Positions 25,072 through 34,315 of a stretch of 64,000 nucleotides of DNA are shown here, piece after piece. This DNA comes from Streptomyces sp. cg36 (GTDB taxonomy: Bacteria; Actinomycetota; Actinomycetes; Streptomycetales; Streptomycetaceae): contig NZ_CP163520.1 of the NCBI RefSeq assembly GCF_041080675.1, positions 7,903,501-7,967,500 on the forward strand. The letters are read 5' to 3'. Positions within the stretch are counted from its first letter, which is position 1. Each line of letters begins with the position of its first letter. The translations under genes and the position numbers were made by a program. Below the pieces are notes generated by a model. The model was not told the origin of the DNA. It did no database searches and saw only the letters and a program-made list of their open reading frames with translations.

Positions 25072-25833
25072 TCAGCGCAGCCGGGTCGCGGCGTACGCGT
25101 CGATGGCGGCCCGCTGGTACGCGGCCAGGCCCGGCGCGATCGCCTCGTACACCGCGCGCCAGTGCTCGTTCTCCACACAGGTACGTCCGATCGCGCGGTA
25201 CTCCTCAGCGGTGGCCGCCCGGACCCGGGACAGCGTGCGGTACTGGGCGTCGATCTCGGCCTGCACCGCTTCGGCGTCGGCGGGCAGGCCGGCGGCCAGC
25301 AGCTCGGCCAGCCGGATCATCTGCGCCGTGCGCTCGCGCTCGTCGGCCTCGCTCTCGGCCTCGGTCCACGTCGACGTCTGCCGCTCGAAGGCCCCGACCA
25401 GTTCCGGGTAGTCGTGCAGGACCTTCATGCAGTGGGCGGGCCGGACGCCCTCGAAGAGGTTCTCCGGCCGGCTGATGGTGATCATGGCTGTGCCGTCCTT
25501 CCTGGACTGCTCCAGTTCGGTGATCGTGCGGGCCACGGTGCCGGCGAGGGCGTGGAGCCGGTCGCGTTCGTCGAGCAGCCGACGGTGGTGGCCCCGCAGG
25601 GCCTCCAGCTCGTCCACCTGCGAGGCCAGGATCCGGTCGATCTCGGGCAACCCCACGCCCAGTGCCCGCAGTACGAGGATCTGCTGCAGCCGCAGGAGTT
25701 GGCGGTCCTCGTAGTAGCGGTGGCCGTTGGCCCCGATCCAGGCCGGTGGCAGCAGGCCGATGTCGTCGTAGTGCCGCAGTGTCCGGGCAGTCACCCCCGA
25801 CATCCGGGCGACCTCCGCGATCGGCCAGGCCAT
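25072..25833 (-). CDS. MerR-family regulator with TipAS-like domain
   Basis: A 253-residue regulator. MerR winged helix at residues 1-70 (WPIAEVARMSGVTARTLRHY; GLLPPAWIG), a dimerising coiled coil to about residue 110, then a TipAS-like helical drug-binding domain (about 125-250; the HWRAVYEAIAPGLAAYQRAAIDAY end is typical). TipA proteins bind thiopeptide-type and other drugs and switch on their own promoter. The ATG with GGGGGAGG upstream is preferred over a GTG five codons earlier. Confidence 0.85.
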   Translation of the reverse strand: MAWPIAEVARMSGVTARTLRHYDDIGLLPPAWIGANGHRYYEDRQLLRLQQILVLRALGVGLPEIDRILASQVDELEALRGHHRRLLDERDRLHALAGTVARTITELEQSRKDGTAMITISRPENLFEGVRPAHCMKVLHDYPELVGAFERQTSTWTEAESEADERERTAQMIRLAELLAAGLPADAEAVQAEIDAQYRTLSRVRAATAEEYRAIGRTCVENEHWRAVYEAIAPGLAAYQRAAIDAYAATRLR

Positions 25834-26067
25834 CGCCGCCTCCCCCACACGTATCTCACCGGGCCGGATTCTCCGGCCCTGCTCAAGACGGTAGAGGCTT
25901 CCGCTACGGCAGCTTCAAGCCCGGCCGGCGAAACATCCCGTACCGCAGTCACCGCCACGGCCGGAGCCACCGCCGGGCATTCCGCTCGCCCGTTCTGTCC
26001 GGCAAGTCGCCTGACTACAATCCGGCTTGACCTGTGATCTTTTCATTGCAGCCAGGCGAGGAGAACC

Positions 26068-27183
26068 ATGAAGGCCCTCAGAAGACTGAGCATCATCGCC
26101 GCGGTGTGCGGCCTCGGACTGACCGCCGGTCTCACCCCGGCCACCGCAGCGGTCCCGGAGGCAGCCGTGGCGCTCAAGGCCGGAGCCGACAGGGGCATAG
26201 CCGACGGCTATCCCGGCATCGTCGGCCTGGTGCGCGACGGCAGCCAGACGCAGTACATACAGGCGGGTGTCGGTGACCGCGGCACCCGTACTCCCGCCGA
26301 TCCCAAGGCGAAGTTCCGCATCGGCAGCAACACCAAGTCCTTCACGGCCGCCACCGTCCTCCTGCTGGAGGCCGACGGCCTGCTCTCCCTCGACGACACC
26401 GTGGCGAAGTGGCTGCCGAACGCGGTCAACGCCAACGGCTACGACGGCTCGAAGATCACCGTCCGGCAACTGCTCAACCAGACGTCAAACCTGCCGGACT
26501 ACACCATGAACATCGACGGATACACCGTCAACCCCAACTGGACGCCGCAGCGGTTGGTCGACGGCGCGCTGCGCAAGCGCCCGCCGAACGCCCAGCCGGG
26601 CCAGAAGTGGGAGTACGCCAACACCAACTACGTGCTGGCCGGCATGGTCATCCGTGCGGTGACCGGCAATGAGCCCGCCGCCGAGATGAAGACCCGGATC
26701 TTCGACCGCCTCGGCCTCGCCGACACCAGCCTGCCCACCACCGACAACAACATCTACGGCAACTTCCTGCACGGCTACTACCTGGCCGGGCCGGTCATGC
26801 TGGACATGACCGTGACCAGCGTCCAGGCCACCCAGACCGCCGGTGCCATCATTTCCACCCTGGACGACCTGGGCACCTTCGAACGCGCCCTCGTCGGCGG
26901 CACCCTGCTGCCGCCCGCGCAGCAGGCCGAACTCAAGACCACGGTTCCCACCGGTATCGCGGGCTCCACCTACGGCCTGGGCCTGATGCGCGTCGACACC
27001 TCCTGCGGCCGAACCGCCTGGTACCACAATGGTGCCGTCCCCGGTTACTACAGCTTCCACATCACCAGCGACGACGGAAGCAAGCAGGTGGTCGAGGCGA
27101 ACAACGAGAACCACCTGGTCCAGGGCACCCCTGGCCAGACCCACACCCAGGAGGGCGCACTCAACGCTTTCTGCGCACTCTGA
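26068..27183 (+). CDS. secreted serine hydrolase, class C beta-lactamase / D-Ala-D-Ala carboxypeptidase fold
   Basis: A 371-residue exported enzyme. Signal peptide at about residues 1-28 (LSIIAAVCGLGLTAG...ATAA). The three active-site motifs of the R61-type family are present: SxxK as Ser87-Asn-Thr-Lys90, YxN as Tyr183-Ala-Asn185 and the third motif His320-Asn-Gly. The family includes peptidoglycan DD-carboxypeptidases, esterases and class C beta-lactamases; the sequence alone does not decide. CGAGGAG precedes the ATG. Confidence 0.88.
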   Translation: MKALRRLSIIAAVCGLGLTAGLTPATAAVPEAAVALKAGADRGIADGYPGIVGLVRDGSQTQYIQAGVGDRGTRTPADPKAKFRIGSNTKSFTAATVLLLEADGLLSLDDTVAKWLPNAVNANGYDGSKITVRQLLNQTSNLPDYTMNIDGYTVNPNWTPQRLVDGALRKRPPNAQPGQKWEYANTNYVLAGMVIRAVTGNEPAAEMKTRIFDRLGLADTSLPTTDNNIYGNFLHGYYLAGPVMLDMTVTSVQATQTAGAIISTLDDLGTFERALVGGTLLPPAQQAELKTTVPTGIAGSTYGLGLMRVDTSCGRTAWYHNGAVPGYYSFHITSDDGSKQVVEANNENHLVQGTPGQTHTQEGALNAFCAL

Positions 27184-27197
27184 GCTGCCGTCCCCTG

Positions 27198-27314
27198 GCC
27201 GTGCGGGAGATGTGGGACGGTCTGCCGACCACGTGGTGATCCGCGTGAGCGTCCCCTGCCGGGCCGACCGGCCATGGGCCGGTGTGCCCCCGGTCCGGCT
27301 GTCTCCCGCACGGC
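27198..27314. terminator. long inverted repeat between convergent genes
   Basis: Perfect 13-bp arms GCCGTGCGGGAGA (27198-27210) and TCTCCCGCACGGC (27302-27314) separated by 91 bases that contain further short palindromes such as ACCACGTGGT. It sits between the serine hydrolase and the convergent methyltransferase and may end both transcripts. Confidence 0.5.
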
Positions 27315-27336
27315 GTCATACAGGCCGCTGGAGCGG

Positions 27337-28206
27337 TCAGATGCGGTCGGCTGCGATCAGGAGGTACTGGAACGAGCCGTCCCTGTAGGAGTTGATGAAC
27401 GCCTCCTCGATGCCCGTGGTGAGGGACGAGGTGGCGCGCAGCTCCCAGTAGGGGAGGGTCGCCGGGGTGAGGTCCGTGATGGTCTGGGGGACGAGGCGGT
27501 TGTCGGCCATGGCCCGCAGGTATTCGCGGCGCGAGTGGATGTTGCACTCGAAGTGGGCGTTGATCTGGGAGACCCACTTGGAGGGTTGCCCGTAGACCGG
27601 GTTCCAGCAGCCGGTGATGGTCACGTACCGGCCGCTGGGGGCGAGGACGCGGGCGTGTTCGGCGAAGAGGTCGTGCAGGTCGACGTACATGCTCGACTCG
27701 TTGTTCCAGGAGGCCGCCGCCTGCCCGGTGGCGAAGGGCATGTCGAGCATGTTGCGGACGTGGGCGCGCACCGAGCCCTCGATGCCCAGTTCCTTGGCGC
27801 GCTGGTTGGCGAAGTCGGCCTGCTTGGCGGAGAGGGTGACGCCCTCGACCGAGCAGCCGAAGCGTTGATGCGCCATCACCATGGACCCGCCGCGGCCACA
27901 ACCCGCGTCCACCAGAAGGTCGTTGGACTGGATGTCTCCCAGGTTGTCCAGCAGCAGATCGGCCTGCGCGGACTCCAGGCGGTGCAGCTCCGCGATGAGC
28001 TTCGCCTCGCGGTCGCCGTCCGTGGCATCGCCGAGCGCGGATTCGTCGACGGCCCCGATGCCGTAGTGGTGGTGGTAGAGACCGTCCACGTCACCGAGGC
28101 GCAGGTTCACCGGCCGTGCCTCGTTGTTCCAGTAGCGGGCGATGTCCCCCTGGTAGGGGGTCGCCGGGCCGGGGATGGTGACGGTGGGAGCGGCGGTGTT
28201 GGACAA
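27337..28206 (-). CDS. geranyl diphosphate 2-C-methyltransferase
   Basis: A 289-residue SAM-dependent methyltransferase that I recognise as the GPP 2-methyltransferase of 2-methylisoborneol synthesis. Typical segments: PATPYQGDIARYWNNEARPV, GDVDGLYHHHYGIG, and the SAM motif VDAGCGRGGS around Asp100. It methylates C2 of geranyl diphosphate to give 2-methyl-GPP, the substrate of the synthase encoded just upstream. A TTG start is chosen because AAGGAG lies 6 bases before it and no ATG or GTG is nearby. It is 14 bases from the synthase stop, so one operon. Confidence 0.93.
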   Translation of the reverse strand: MSNTAAPTVTIPGPATPYQGDIARYWNNEARPVNLRLGDVDGLYHHHYGIGAVDESALGDATDGDREAKLIAELHRLESAQADLLLDNLGDIQSNDLLVDAGCGRGGSMVMAHQRFGCSVEGVTLSAKQADFANQRAKELGIEGSVRAHVRNMLDMPFATGQAAASWNNESSMYVDLHDLFAEHARVLAPSGRYVTITGCWNPVYGQPSKWVSQINAHFECNIHSRREYLRAMADNRLVPQTITDLTPATLPYWELRATSSLTTGIEEAFINSYRDGSFQYLLIAADRI

Positions 28207-28220
28207 GATGTTCTCCTTGG

Positions 28221-29546
28221 TTACCAGAAATCGGGAAGGCCGTAGCGGTAGGTGTTGGTCTGGTGCCAGTGGTGGTTGCCGTCGACCCACGTCGCCACCC
28301 CGCGCAGGAAGCGGGCGACCTGGGGGAGGGGGCAGACGAGGGCCAGGGCGGCGGCCTCGGATTCGAAGGCGCGCATCAGGTCGTTGTGGACCTCGATGGC
28401 CTTGAGGTACGCCTCGCGCTCGTCGAGGTCCTCGCGGTCGGCGAGCACCACGGGCAGGTTCATGTGCCGGCCGGGGCTGGCGAGCTCCTTGGTGTAGGAG
28501 TACAGGTCGTTGACGATGGTGGTGGCGTTGGACGCCAGTGCGATGACCCGTTGCATGGCCGGCTGGGCGTGGAGGTCGGCGGGCAGTTCGTAACCGCCGA
28601 CGGTGTCCGTGATGGTGGGGCAGGGGCGGAAGTTGTTGAACTGCCGCATCGCCAGGTACTCCCACACCTGCGGTACGTACTCGGTCTGGGCCCAGGCGGC
28701 CTCGGCGAGGTAGCCCAGGTGCAGCCGGGCCATGTCGTGGCGGAACCGGTCGGCCTGGGAGGCGCTGGCGGCCTGGAGGAAGTAGTCCATGGCGGAGCGG
28801 TAGGCCCGCCTGGGTGCGTCGCTGTGGAGCGAGTCGGCCCAAGTGGCCTGGTACTCCTGCGTGGTGTGCACCGGGTCCAGCGCGGTGTGCGCCAGCAGGA
28901 GTCGTCCGCCGAGGCCCACCGGTGAGCCGCCGTGGTCCTCGCAGTAGCAGTCGTCCACCGCGTTCTCCGCGGCCATCAGCCGGGTGGCGACCATCAGATG
29001 CTCGATGGTGGGGGCGTCCGGATGGCAGGCGACCATGTATCGCCCCAGGGAGAACCCGTCGAACTGGTCCTCCCACTCGGGCGGATACAGCTTCACCTCG
29101 TCGACGGCCCAGTCCTTGATCCGGCGGCTCACCTCTGCGACCCGTACGGGATCGGGCTCGGGTACGGGGTGGTAGTAGAGGCCGGGGATCACCCGGCACG
29201 GCGCCGGCACCGGCGGCTGGGCGCGGCGGGCCAGGCTCAGGCCCGCCGTCCCCAGGCCGGTCGGGCCGCCCAGAACGCGCTCCAGCACATTGTCGGTGGG
29301 GGCGGGATCATCTAGTGCGCTCTCTTCCCGCGCCTCTTCGACCTCGCAGCACGGTGACTCTGCGGCCGGTGTGGTGCCGTCGGCCAGTTCGGTGTCGTCG
29401 GCCGGTGCGGTGGCGCAGTTCTCCGTGGACTCTTCGGCGCACACCGCGTCGTCCTCGCGGCAATCGTCGGCTTCCCCTGGTGGGGCGGACACGGTCAGGG
29501 CCTGTGGGCCTCGCGTCGGCACCGCGTAGTGAGTGGGACCGGACAT
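28221..29546 (-). CDS. 2-methylisoborneol synthase
   Basis: A 441-residue class I terpene cyclase that converts 2-methyl-GPP to the earthy odorant 2-methylisoborneol. The aspartate-rich metal motif is DDCYCED at residues 198-204 and the second Mg-binding triad is NDLYSYTKE (Asn346, Ser350, Glu354). The first 110 residues are low-complexity, acidic and Pro-rich, as usual for MIB synthases. The ATG at 29546 has AAGGAG 6 bases upstream; another ATG four bases earlier is too close to it. The cyclic-nucleotide-binding gene often found in MIB operons is absent here. Confidence 0.93.
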   Translation of the reverse strand: MSGPTHYAVPTRGPQALTVSAPPGEADDCREDDAVCAEESTENCATAPADDTELADGTTPAAESPCCEVEEAREESALDDPAPTDNVLERVLGGPTGLGTAGLSLARRAQPPVPAPCRVIPGLYYHPVPEPDPVRVAEVSRRIKDWAVDEVKLYPPEWEDQFDGFSLGRYMVACHPDAPTIEHLMVATRLMAAENAVDDCYCEDHGGSPVGLGGRLLLAHTALDPVHTTQEYQATWADSLHSDAPRRAYRSAMDYFLQAASASQADRFRHDMARLHLGYLAEAAWAQTEYVPQVWEYLAMRQFNNFRPCPTITDTVGGYELPADLHAQPAMQRVIALASNATTIVNDLYSYTKELASPGRHMNLPVVLADREDLDEREAYLKAIEVHNDLMRAFESEAAALALVCPLPQVARFLRGVATWVDGNHHWHQTNTYRYGLPDFW

Positions 29547-30223
29547 CCATGACTCCTTGGTGAGCGGATGGGTGCAAGCACACTGACGGCGCCCGGGAAC
29601 TCCGGGCGGGCGTGCGGGGTACTGCCGTGTCCGGGAGACGGGGATCCCCGAGGCGGGGCGGGCGCCGCATCCATGCGGCCCGGCACTGCTCTCGGCTCAG
29701 CACATGTACAGCCACAGGGTCGGCCGGTCGCAGCGATCAGCGAGGGCGGGCTTCCGCATCCCCGACGCGGCCCAAACCGTAACGGCCGGACGCTGGTTGT
29801 CACCGAGGTGTGTCCCACGTGCACCGGCGACTCCTGCTGTGGGCTGGCAGCCACGGGCATCGGCGGGTTCCTTGTCGGTGATGGGCAACGGGCCTGTGTG
29901 CAGGCCGACTTGTCGAATGAGAAACAAAGGCTGACTGGCGGGCGCCACTCAGATCCAGAGAAAGGTTAGGTCGGATCCCGGACCGGGCGAGGAAGGGCGG
30001 CGGCCTGTCATTCGATTTAGTGATATTGCCTGCCCGTACGTTTGCCCGCCGCAGGTGTACGCATCGCGTGCCGGTCGCGTATGCCGTCGTGCCTCAAGTC
30101 GCGCCTCAAGGGGTTTATGTCTTGGGTGTGTTCACAGGGTCAGCCGACGCCCGAGGCTGGTGTGGCGGTGTGGCGGTGTCGCGGACGGCCGGAAGGGCCG
30201 TGCCGGTGAGGGGCGAGAATCTG
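29547..30223. other. intergenic region upstream of the MIB operon
   Basis: About 680 bases with no convincing gene. It should hold the promoter of the 2-methylisoborneol genes. A stretch with reduced GC lies around 29905-30060. No clear promoter hexamers were recognised. Confidence 0.4.
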
Positions 30224-30306
30224 CCGCAGACCGCAGACCGCAGACCGCAGACCGCAGACCGCAGACCGCAGACCGCAGACCGCAGACCGCAGACCGCAGA
30301 CCGCAG
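30224..30306. repeat. 7-bp tandem repeat, 11.9 copies of CCGCAGA
   Basis: Eleven perfect consecutive copies of CCGCAGA followed by a partial copy CCGCAG, with no variant unit. It lies 48 bases beyond the stop of the MerR gene and outside any convincing ORF. Such perfect arrays change copy number easily. Confidence 0.95.
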
Positions 30307-30354
30307 GTGTGGTGTCCGGCCCACGAGCGGTCTGCGGGCGCGCCCACCCGCGAT

Positions 30355-30732
30355 CTACGGGTGCGTTTCCGTGATCGCGATGACCTGGTTGAGGCGGTCC
30401 AGCGCGGCCTGGAGTTCGTCCACCTTGACCTGGATGCGGTCGCGCTCGGCGTGCAGCATCGCGCGTTGCTCGGCGTTGGTCTGCCCGGAGTTCCAGCAGG
30501 GAAGGAGTTCGGTGATCCTGCGGCTGGTCAGGCCGGCGGCGAACATCTGCTGGAAGAAGTGGATCAGGGGGATGGCGTCCTGCCGGTACAGGCGCTGGCC
30601 GGACGGGCTGCGCTCCGGGGTGAGCAGTCCCTGCTGCTCGTAGTAGCGCACGGCGCGCACCGAGACCCCGGCACCCCGTGCCACCTGGCCGATGCGGATC
30701 AGCCGCTCGGCACCGGCCTCTGCGACGGTCAT
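30355..30732 (-). CDS. MerR-family transcriptional regulator
   Basis: A 125-residue MerR protein: winged helix (IRIGQVARGAGVSVRAVRYYEQ; GLLTPERSPSGQRLY) then a long dimerisation helix (residues about 80-120, QRAMLHAERDRIQVKVDELQAAL). No ligand domain follows, as in short MerR members. The start with GAGAGGAG upstream is preferred. It is divergent from the SDR gene, whose promoter contains a perfect MerR-style operator; regulation of that gene is inferred. Confidence 0.9.
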   Translation of the reverse strand: MTVAEAGAERLIRIGQVARGAGVSVRAVRYYEQQGLLTPERSPSGQRLYRQDAIPLIHFFQQMFAAGLTSRRITELLPCWNSGQTNAEQRAMLHAERDRIQVKVDELQAALDRLNQVIAITETHP

Positions 30733-30768
30733 GGTGACTCCTCTCACATCGGCGCTGATCAGCGGCAC

Positions 30769-30800
30769 TTGCCTCTGACGTCAACGTCAGGTTTTAGCGT
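30769..30800 (+). promoter_or_regulatory. MerR-type promoter with operator in a 20-bp spacer
   Basis: A -35-like TTGCCT (30769-30774) and a -10-like TAGCGT (30795-30800) are separated by 20 bases. The spacer holds the palindrome CTGACGT-CA-ACGTCAG (30775-30790). Overlong spacers filled by a dyad are the hallmark of MerR-activated promoters. The SDR start lies 7 bases after the -10, so the mRNA should be leaderless. Confidence 0.75.
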
Positions 30801-30807
30801 ACCGGGC

Positions 30808-31536
30808 ATGGACATCAACAACTCAGTCGCCCTTGTCACCGGAGCCAACCGCGGCCTGGGCCGCGCCTTCGCCCAGCGCCTGCTCGACCGGGGTGCCCGC
30901 AAGGTCTACGCGACGGCCCGTCGGCCCGAGAGCGTGGATCTTCCCGGGGTCGAGGTGCTGCCCCTGGACATCGCCGATCCCGTGTCCGTGCGGGCCGCCG
31001 CCGAGGCTGCCCGGGACGTCTCGCTGCTCATCAACAACGCGGGGATCCAGACGGGGACGGACCTGGTGACCGGACCGCTGGACGCGGTGCGGCACGAACT
31101 GGAGACGAATGTGCTCGGCCACCTGGCGATGATCCGGGAGTTCGCGCCGACGCTCGCCGGCAACGGCGGGGGTGCCATCGTGAACGTCCTCTCCGCCATG
31201 TCGTGGTTCGGGGGCAAGCAGGCCAATGCCTACCACCTGAGCAAGGCCGCGGCCTGGGCCATGACCAACGGCGTCCGTCTGGAGCTCGCCGAGCAGGGCA
31301 CGCTCGTGACGGCGGTGCACCTCGGCCTGGCCGACACCGACATGGCCGCGGGCTGGCCCGTGGACAAGCTCGCGCCGTCGGACCTGGCCGACGCGGCGCT
31401 CGACGGGGTCGAGGCGGGCTCCGCCGAGGTGCTCGCGGACCAGTGGAGCCGGGACGTCAAGTCCCGGCTTCCGCTGGCGCCGGAGGAGTTCAACGCCGCG
31501 ATGGACCGTGCCCTGGCGGCGCTGACGGCGGGATGA
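30808..31536 (+). CDS. short-chain dehydrogenase/reductase (SDR)
   Basis: A 242-residue classical SDR. The NAD(P)-binding motif is TGANRGLG (about residues 11-18), the NNAG motif is present (LLINNAG), and the active site is Ser in VLSAMS, Tyr142 and Lys146 (YHLSK). The ATG lies 7 bases after the MerR-type promoter. Substrate unknown; control by an adjacent MerR suggests a detoxification or stress role. Confidence 0.88.
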   Translation: MDINNSVALVTGANRGLGRAFAQRLLDRGARKVYATARRPESVDLPGVEVLPLDIADPVSVRAAAEAARDVSLLINNAGIQTGTDLVTGPLDAVRHELETNVLGHLAMIREFAPTLAGNGGGAIVNVLSAMSWFGGKQANAYHLSKAAAWAMTNGVRLELAEQGTLVTAVHLGLADTDMAAGWPVDKLAPSDLADAALDGVEAGSAEVLADQWSRDVKSRLPLAPEEFNAAMDRALAALTAG

Positions 31537-31649
31537 GGGGTTCCGCGGGCCGCACTGATCTCACGGCCGACCGCTGGTGAGGCCGGATGCCGGAGCTGTC
31601 TGCACGGCCCCATGGGGGGCGGCTCCGGCGTCCGGGCGTGGGCGCGGGA

Positions 31650-32114
31650 TCAGGTGTCCGTCGGGCCGTCCGCCCGCATGGGTTCCAGCACGAAGACGGG
31701 GATGACGCGGTCGGTCGCCGTCTGGTACTCGGCGTACGGCGGGTACGCGGCGACGGCACGCTCCCACCACTGGGCCTTCTCCTCCCCGGTCACCTCACGG
31801 GCCGTCATGTCCTGGCGCACGGGGCCGTCTTGCAGCTCCACATGGGGATCGGACTTGATGTTGAAGTACCAGACAGGGTGACGGGGGAAGCCGCCCTTCG
31901 AGGCCACGGCCGCGTACCGTCCCTCGTGTTCCACGCGCATCAGCGGGATCTTGCGGATCTTGCCGCTCTTCGCGCCGCGCGTCGTGAGAATGATGACGGG
32001 CAGGCCCGTGTCCCAGAGCGTGCCCCCCTCTTTGCCGTCCGAGCTCTCGTACAACTCGACCTGTTCGCGCACCCACTGCGCCGGGCTCGGCTCGTACTCG
32101 CCCTCAAGAGGCAT
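31650..32114 (-). CDS. deazaflavin (F420)-dependent nitroreductase-family oxidoreductase
   Basis: A 154-residue protein of the Ddn/DUF385 split-barrel group. The diagnostic segment is [23 protein letters not shown], followed by [15 protein letters not shown] and [24 protein letters not shown]. Family members use coenzyme F420 to reduce quinones and nitro compounds. The ATG chosen here opens the domain and has GGGTGGA upstream. Confidence 0.88.
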   Translation of the reverse strand: MPLEGEYEPSPAQWVREQVELYESSDGKEGGTLWDTGLPVIILTTRGAKSGKIRKIPLMRVEHEGRYAAVASKGGFPRHPVWYFNIKSDPHVELQDGPVRQDMTAREVTGEEKAQWWERAVAAYPPYAEYQTATDRVIPVFVLEPMRADGPTDT

Positions 32115-32127
32115 CGCGGTCCACCCA

Positions 32128-32436
32128 TCATCGCGTGCGGATTGTGTTGCACGGTGCGACACAAGCGTCGCACGCGGACGGGGCCGCCGTCCCCCGCTCC
32201 GCCGACACTGTGTGCCAGATGTCGCCGGCGCGGACGATGCCGCAGGAGGGGTCCGCCGGGCAGCGCGCGTACTCGTGAACGCCAGGCCACGTGAGGAGTC
32301 TACGAGCGGCGGCGAGGCCCGCGATGTGTTTCGGCCCGTGGACGCGCTCGCAGGCGAGTTTGCTGACGCTTATGCCCGCGCCACCCAACGGCTCTTGGTG
32401 CACGCCGTATCTACCGGTTGGTAGATGCGGCCCCAC
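32128..32436 (-). other. doubtful Cys-containing ORF or gene remnant
   Basis: An open frame whose last 50 codons have Streptomyces-like third positions and encode [19 protein letters not shown] and CDACVAPC, suggestive of a small zinc-binding module. The upstream half has poor codon use, and no ribosome binding site or sensible start was found. It could be a remnant. The rest of 32115-32530 shows nothing further. Confidence 0.25.
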
Positions 32437-32530
32437 GAGCCGTGGGGTGCTGGCATATCAGCATGTAACGGGTCGTATTGCTTCAGCGCCCGATGGCTGA
32501 AGTTGCCCCCTGCGAGGCTCCGGTCCCTGA

Positions 32531-34180
32531 GTGTCGTGCTTGCATGTATTCATGATCGTTAATTCGCAGGAAACAACTCAATCGCGGACGTACCTGGACC
32601 ACATCCTGGAGCACTGGGAGCAGAACGAGGACGCCGAGGCGCTCGTCCAGGAGGCGCAGCGGCTGACCCGCGGGGAGGCGCGGCGGCGGCTGTTCGGCTT
32701 GGGGCACGCACTGATACGGCAGGGCCTCGCGCCCGGCGACGGTGTGGGGTTGTTCCTGGCCAACCGCGTGGATTCCGTACTGGTGCAACTCGCCGTCCAC
32801 CTCATCGGCTGCCGCGTGGTGTTCCTGCCGCCCGAGCCGGGTCCCGGCGAACTCGCCGCGCTGGTCGAGCAGTCCAAGGCGCGCGTCGTCGTCACCGACC
32901 CGCTCTTCGCGGCGCGCGCGGCGGACGCGGCCGGCCGCAGCGTCCACGCCCCCGCGCTGCTCAGCATCGGCCCCTGCGAGCAGGAGTGCGCGGACCTGCT
33001 GGCCGTGGCGGCCGAATGCCCCGTGGTGCGCCCCGAGCGCGTGCCCGTGCCGCGCGCGGACGAGGCCGTCACGGTCCTCTACACCGGCGGCACCCTGGGC
33101 CGCCCCAAGCTCGCCGCGCACAACCACCGGCTGTACGACGTGCTCCTGGACTTCGTGGAGGACGCCCCGCAGTCCGCTTCCAGCAGGGGTTTCTTCCCGT
33201 CCATGGACCCGGGCGCGGACCGGGTGCTCGTCTCCACGCTGCTCACGCACGCCAGTGGCCACCTCACGTCGATCCAGGCGCTGGTCACGGGCTGCGCCCT
33301 CGTCGTGCTGCCCGAGTTCGAGGCGGGCGCGGCGCTGAAGGTGCTGCGCGAGGAGCGGATCACCGCCACCATGTTCGTACCGCCCATGCTGTACGCGCTG
33401 TTGGACCACCCGCGTTGCGAGCCGGGGGCGCTGCCCGCGGTGCGGCGCATCGTCGTCGGCGGCGCGGCCTCGTCGCCCACCCGGCTCCAGCAGGTGGTCG
33501 ACGTCTTCGGCCCGGTGATCAGTCAGGGCTACGGGCAGTCGGAGGCGCTCGGCATCACCGCGTTCGGCGCGGAGGACCTCGCCTCGGAGGCGGCCCGGCG
33601 GCCCGAGCTCTGGCGCAGCTGCGGTCGCGCGATCTCCGACACCGAGATCGAGATCCGCGGGGAGGACGGTACGACGGCGCTGCCCGCCCGCCAGGTCGGC
33701 GAGGTGTGCGTCCGGGGCAAGACGGTGATGCTCGGCTACTACGAGGACCCGGAGCGCACCGCGGAATCCTTCTATGGCGACTGGCTGCGGACCGGGGACA
33801 TGGGCTACCTCGACGCCGAGGGGTACCTCTATCTCGTCGACCGGGCCAAGGACATCATCGTCACCGGCAGCACCAGTGACAACGTCTACTCCCGGGTCCT
33901 GGAGGACTTCCTCCTCACGCTGCCCGGCGTGCGCAACGCGGCGGCGCTGGGCGTGCCGGACGAGGAGTACGGGGAGGCCGTGCAGATCTTCCTGGCCACG
34001 GCGGACGGCGCCGATGTCGACCCGGACGCGGTCGGCGCCGCGGTGACCGCCGAACTGGGGGACCTGTACACGCCCCGCAAGACGGTCCTGCTCGACCGGC
34101 TGCCGATGACCAAGGTCGGCAAGGTGGACAAGAAGGCGCTGCGCGCCGCGTGGACGAGCGCGGGTTCGGACGCCCGGTAG
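32531..34180 (+). CDS. class I adenylate-forming enzyme (acyl-CoA synthetase-like)
   Basis: A 549-residue AMP-forming ligase. Core motifs: A3 phosphate loop VLYTGGTLGRPK, A5 YGQSE, A7 LRTGDMGYLDAEGY, A8 hinge VDRAKDIIVTG and the C-terminal catalytic Lys in MTKVGKVDKKAL. It would activate a carboxylic acid as the adenylate, probably for CoA transfer. The start is uncertain: GTG at 32531 (used here) or ATG at 32552; neither has a strong ribosome binding site. It stands alone, so the acid cannot be guessed. Confidence 0.85.
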   Translation: MSCLHVFMIVNSQETTQSRTYLDHILEHWEQNEDAEALVQEAQRLTRGEARRRLFGLGHALIRQGLAPGDGVGLFLANRVDSVLVQLAVHLIGCRVVFLPPEPGPGELAALVEQSKARVVVTDPLFAARAADAAGRSVHAPALLSIGPCEQECADLLAVAAECPVVRPERVPVPRADEAVTVLYTGGTLGRPKLAAHNHRLYDVLLDFVEDAPQSASSRGFFPSMDPGADRVLVSTLLTHASGHLTSIQALVTGCALVVLPEFEAGAALKVLREERITATMFVPPMLYALLDHPRCEPGALPAVRRIVVGGAASSPTRLQQVVDVFGPVISQGYGQSEALGITAFGAEDLASEAARRPELWRSCGRAISDTEIEIRGEDGTTALPARQVGEVCVRGKTVMLGYYEDPERTAESFYGDWLRTGDMGYLDAEGYLYLVDRAKDIIVTGSTSDNVYSRVLEDFLLTLPGVRNAAALGVPDEEYGEAVQIFLATADGADVDPDAVGAAVTAELGDLYTPRKTVLLDRLPMTKVGKVDKKALRAAWTSAGSDAR

Positions 34181-34221
34181 CCACCGCTGCCGCCGAGGGC
34201 CCCTGCCGCTCCAAAGGTTGT

Positions 34222-34309
34222 ACTTGGCACCCAAGTGGCGGCGCGGACGGCCCGGTCCTCCCCGTCGGTGTAAAGGACGCTTGACACCCCCACGTGTAAA
34301 GCATACTTT
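34222..34309 (+). promoter_or_regulatory. promoter and repeats upstream of XRE gene
   Basis: TTGACA (34281-34286) and TACTTT (34304-34309) are spaced 17 bases, a near-consensus vegetative promoter. Two direct repeats GTGTAAAG (34268-34275 and 34294-34301) flank the -35, and the perfect palindrome ACTTGG-CAC-CCAAGT lies at 34222-34236. The repeats are candidate sites for the XRE protein itself. Confidence 0.65.
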
Positions 34310-34315
34310 CCATCC

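Noticed and set aside
30224..30306. Tandem repeat as a CRISPR array
   Set aside because: Units are 7 bp and contiguous, without spacers.
30115..30347. Tandem repeat as a repeat-containing protein
   Set aside because: Frames through the array on both strands have no proper start or domain; a 7-bp unit makes all frames open by chance.
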